From: Salinarchaeum laminariae
Lineage (GTDB): Archaea; Halobacteriota; Halobacteria; Halobacteriales; Salinarchaeaceae
Length of the DNA stretch: 64,000 nt
Assembly: GCF_023204835.1 (NCBI RefSeq)
Contig: NZ_CP096270.1
Span: forward strand, 1,178,001 to 1,242,000
Reading direction: 5' to 3'
In this document: piece after piece, positions 62,616 to 64,000 of the stretch
Layout: every line of letters starts with the position of its first letter
How positions within the stretch are numbered: the first letter of the stretch is position 1
Program-made: the position numbers and the translations under genes
The notes under the pieces: model-generated
Told to the model about the DNA's origin: nothing
Database searches by the model: none
What the model saw: the letters and a program-made list of their open reading frames with translations, nothing else

Positions 62616-64000
62616 TTACTCGCTGCCGACGTCGTTCTTGATCTCGACGGCGAGAGCGTCGCCGATGCCCTCGATCTGGGCGAGCTCTGCCTGGCTCGCC
62701 GCGCGGAGATCCGCGACCGACTCGTAGCCTGCCTCGCGGAGTGCGTCGGCCTTCGCGTCGCCGACGCCGGCGACGTCAGTCAGCACGCCGTCCGCGGCGT
62801 CAGCATCCGTGGCATCTGCGTTCGCGACGTCGTCCTCCAGACCGTCGACGACGTCGCTGCCCTCGGAGGCGCCGAACTCGAACACGTCCTCCTCGGCCTG
62901 CTCCGCGTCGCCCTCGGCCTCGGTGGCGTCAGCGTCGTCGCCGTCGGATTCGTCGGGCGCGTCGCCGGATTCGTCGTCGGGTTCGGCGGCCGGAGCCGCG
63001 GCGGGTTCGTCGACGCCGCCCTCGGCATCTGCTGCGGTATCGGCACCGAACTCGTCGGGCTCGACGCCGGGCTCGAATGCGTCGATGTCTTCCTCGATGT
63101 CCTCGGGGGCGTCGCCGGTGCCGTCGTCGAGCTCGTCGGCCTCGGCGAGGTCACCCTCGAGCTGCTCGCCGTCGAGCATCCGGGTCTCCGCGGCGTCGGC
63201 GTCTGCGTCGGTGTCGAAGCGATCGAGCGCCTCCGAGAGGCGCGCTGCCTGCTCGGAGAGATCGCTCGCGGAGTTGGACACTTCCGTCAGCGCCGTGGTC
63301 TGCTCCTCGGCGGCTGCGGCCACGGACTCGCTTTCCGCGGTCGTCTCCTCGCTGATCGTCGCGGCCTCGTCGACCATCGCGACGACCTCCTGGGTGGAGG
63401 CTGCCTGCTCCTCCGTCGCGGCGGAAATCTCCTGCACGCCGGTGTTCGTCTCGGCGGCGTACTCCGCAATCTCCTCCAGCGCCTCGACGGCGTTGGCGAC
63501 CTGTGCACTCGCCTCGTCGACGTCTTCGCTGGTCTGCTCGACCTCCTCGGCGGAGCGCTGGGTCTGCTCTCGAATTCCTTCGAGCCGGTCCTCGATCTCC
63601 TCGGCCGCCTCCTTGGCGTCCTGTGAGAGCTCCTTGACTTCCTGGGCCACGACGCCGAACCCGCCGTCGCCGTCGCCGCTGGTGGATCGGGAGGCCTCGA
63701 TGTTCGCGTTGAGAGCGAGCATGTTCGTCTGGTCGGAGATCTCCTGAATCCGTTCGATCAGTTCGTCGATCTGCCCGACCTCCTGTTCGAGCTGGCCGAT
63801 CTCCTCGACTGCCTGGCTCGATTCGTCTTCGATCTCGCGCATACTCGCGATCGCCGCCTGGGCGGCGTCGCGACCTTCCTTCCCGGTCTCGGCGGTCCGC
63901 TCGGCGATGTCGGCGACCTCGTTGGAGGAGGCTGCGATCTCCTCGGTCGTCGTCGAGAGGTCGGACATCTCCTGGTTGACGGACTGCAGCGAGTCGTTCT
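62616..64000 (-). CDS. Methyl-accepting chemotaxis transducer, C-terminal part, ending in a helix-hairpin-helix domain (N-terminus beyond window)
   Basis: The frame is open through the window end, so about 461 residues are seen. The cytoplasmic signalling hairpin is clear: tip ISDQTNMLALNANIEAS, then GFGVVAQEVKELSQDA, with methylation-type Glu/Gln pairs (ATEEQAASTQEVVAMV, AAAEEQTTALTEVSN) after it. The usual C-terminus is followed by about 130 Asp/Glu/Ala-rich residues and then a compact HhH domain, LTDVAGVGDAKADALREAGY then ESVADLRAASQAELAQIEGI and GDALAVEI. A DNA-binding-type domain on a transducer is unusual. Whether it is membrane-bound cannot be seen. Confidence 0.88.
   Translation of the reverse strand, partial: NDSLQSVNQEMSDLSTTTEEIAASSNEVADIAERTAETGKEGRDAAQAAIASMREIEDESSQAVEEIGQLEQEVGQIDELIERIQEISDQTNMLALNANIEASRSTSGDGDGGFGVVAQEVKELSQDAKEAAEEIEDRLEGIREQTQRSAEEVEQTSEDVDEASAQVANAVEALEEIAEYAAETNTGVQEISAATEEQAASTQEVVAMVDEAATISEETTAESESVAAAAEEQTTALTEVSNSASDLSEQAARLSEALDRFDTDADADAAETRMLDGEQLEGDLAEADELDDGTGDAPEDIEEDIDAFEPGVEPDEFGADTAADAEGGVDEPAAAPAAEPDDESGDAPDESDGDDADATEAEGDAEQAEEDVFEFGASEGSDVVDGLEDDVANADATDADAADGVLTDVAGVGDAKADALREAGYESVADLRAASQAELAQIEGIGDALAVEIKNDVGSE

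Noticed and set aside
1..64000. CRISPR array
   Set aside because: No regularly spaced identical short repeats with unique spacers were seen; the 339-bp and 127-bp repeats are of a different kind.

Overview
The window reads as chromosomal DNA of a halophilic archaeon (class Halobacteria). The evidence is high GC in the gene-dense parts, very acidic predicted proteins, a halobacterial-type [2Fe-2S] ferredoxin, archaeal genes (eIF1A, Hjc, TYW1-type wyosine enzyme, S26B-type signal peptidase), a class II ribonucleotide reductase, Tat-type lipoprotein signals, and many genes whose TATA-like box lies about 25-30 nt before the start codon (leaderless transcripts). The species cannot be fixed from the sequence alone.

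Left part (1-24 kb) is accessory in character: sparse genes, AT-rich gaps and decayed insertion sequences. It opens with a formylglycine-generating enzyme (cut by the window edge) and three CxPxR cysteine-type sulfatases (953-2653, 2936-4429, 10143-11663). A SMC/Rad50-like protein plus RdfA-type rod-determining factor pair lies between the second and third sulfatase. Then come a UspA protein, a 2.1 kb gene-free stretch, a lactate-utilisation pair (fused LutA/LutB-like protein plus LutC), two dying IS6-type elements facing each other, a TraB-like protein, and a divergent locus of unknown function (400-aa protein; antitoxin-like regulator plus PIN toxin). A Tat lipoprotein built of three 113-residue repeats and several very small ORFs follow.

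Middle part (24-50 kb) is mostly housekeeping: ferredoxin, hydroxyacid dehydrogenase, DUF5809/DUF5810, RimI, TYW1, UspA, PQQ-type beta-propeller lipoprotein, ArgRS, MinD-like ATPase, PiT phosphate transporter, a small ferredoxin, RidA, a phosphate block (PhoU-AbrB regulator, PstB, PhoU, without PstS/C/A), class II RNR, the trpD-F-E-G operon and a phosphohexomutase.

At 50.2-56.2 kb a 6.0 kb integrated element sits in the 3' end of a tRNA-Arg(UCU) gene. It is bounded by a 23-bp direct repeat and carries a tyrosine integrase, a winged-helix protein, a membrane protein, a two-gene cargo (one PIN-like) and an HUH rolling-circle Rep.

Right part (56-64 kb) returns to core genes: citrate synthase, a multi-TM protein, Hjc, eIF1A, a signal peptidase with extra ectodomain, a creatininase-family hydrolase, and the C-terminal part of a chemotaxis transducer that ends in a helix-hairpin-helix domain. 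A dispersed 127-bp repeat (26.1, 56.3, 56.6 kb) and clusters of perfect short-loop hairpins (12.9, 39.2-39.5 kb) are the main noncoding structures; related short repeats also lie inside trpF.
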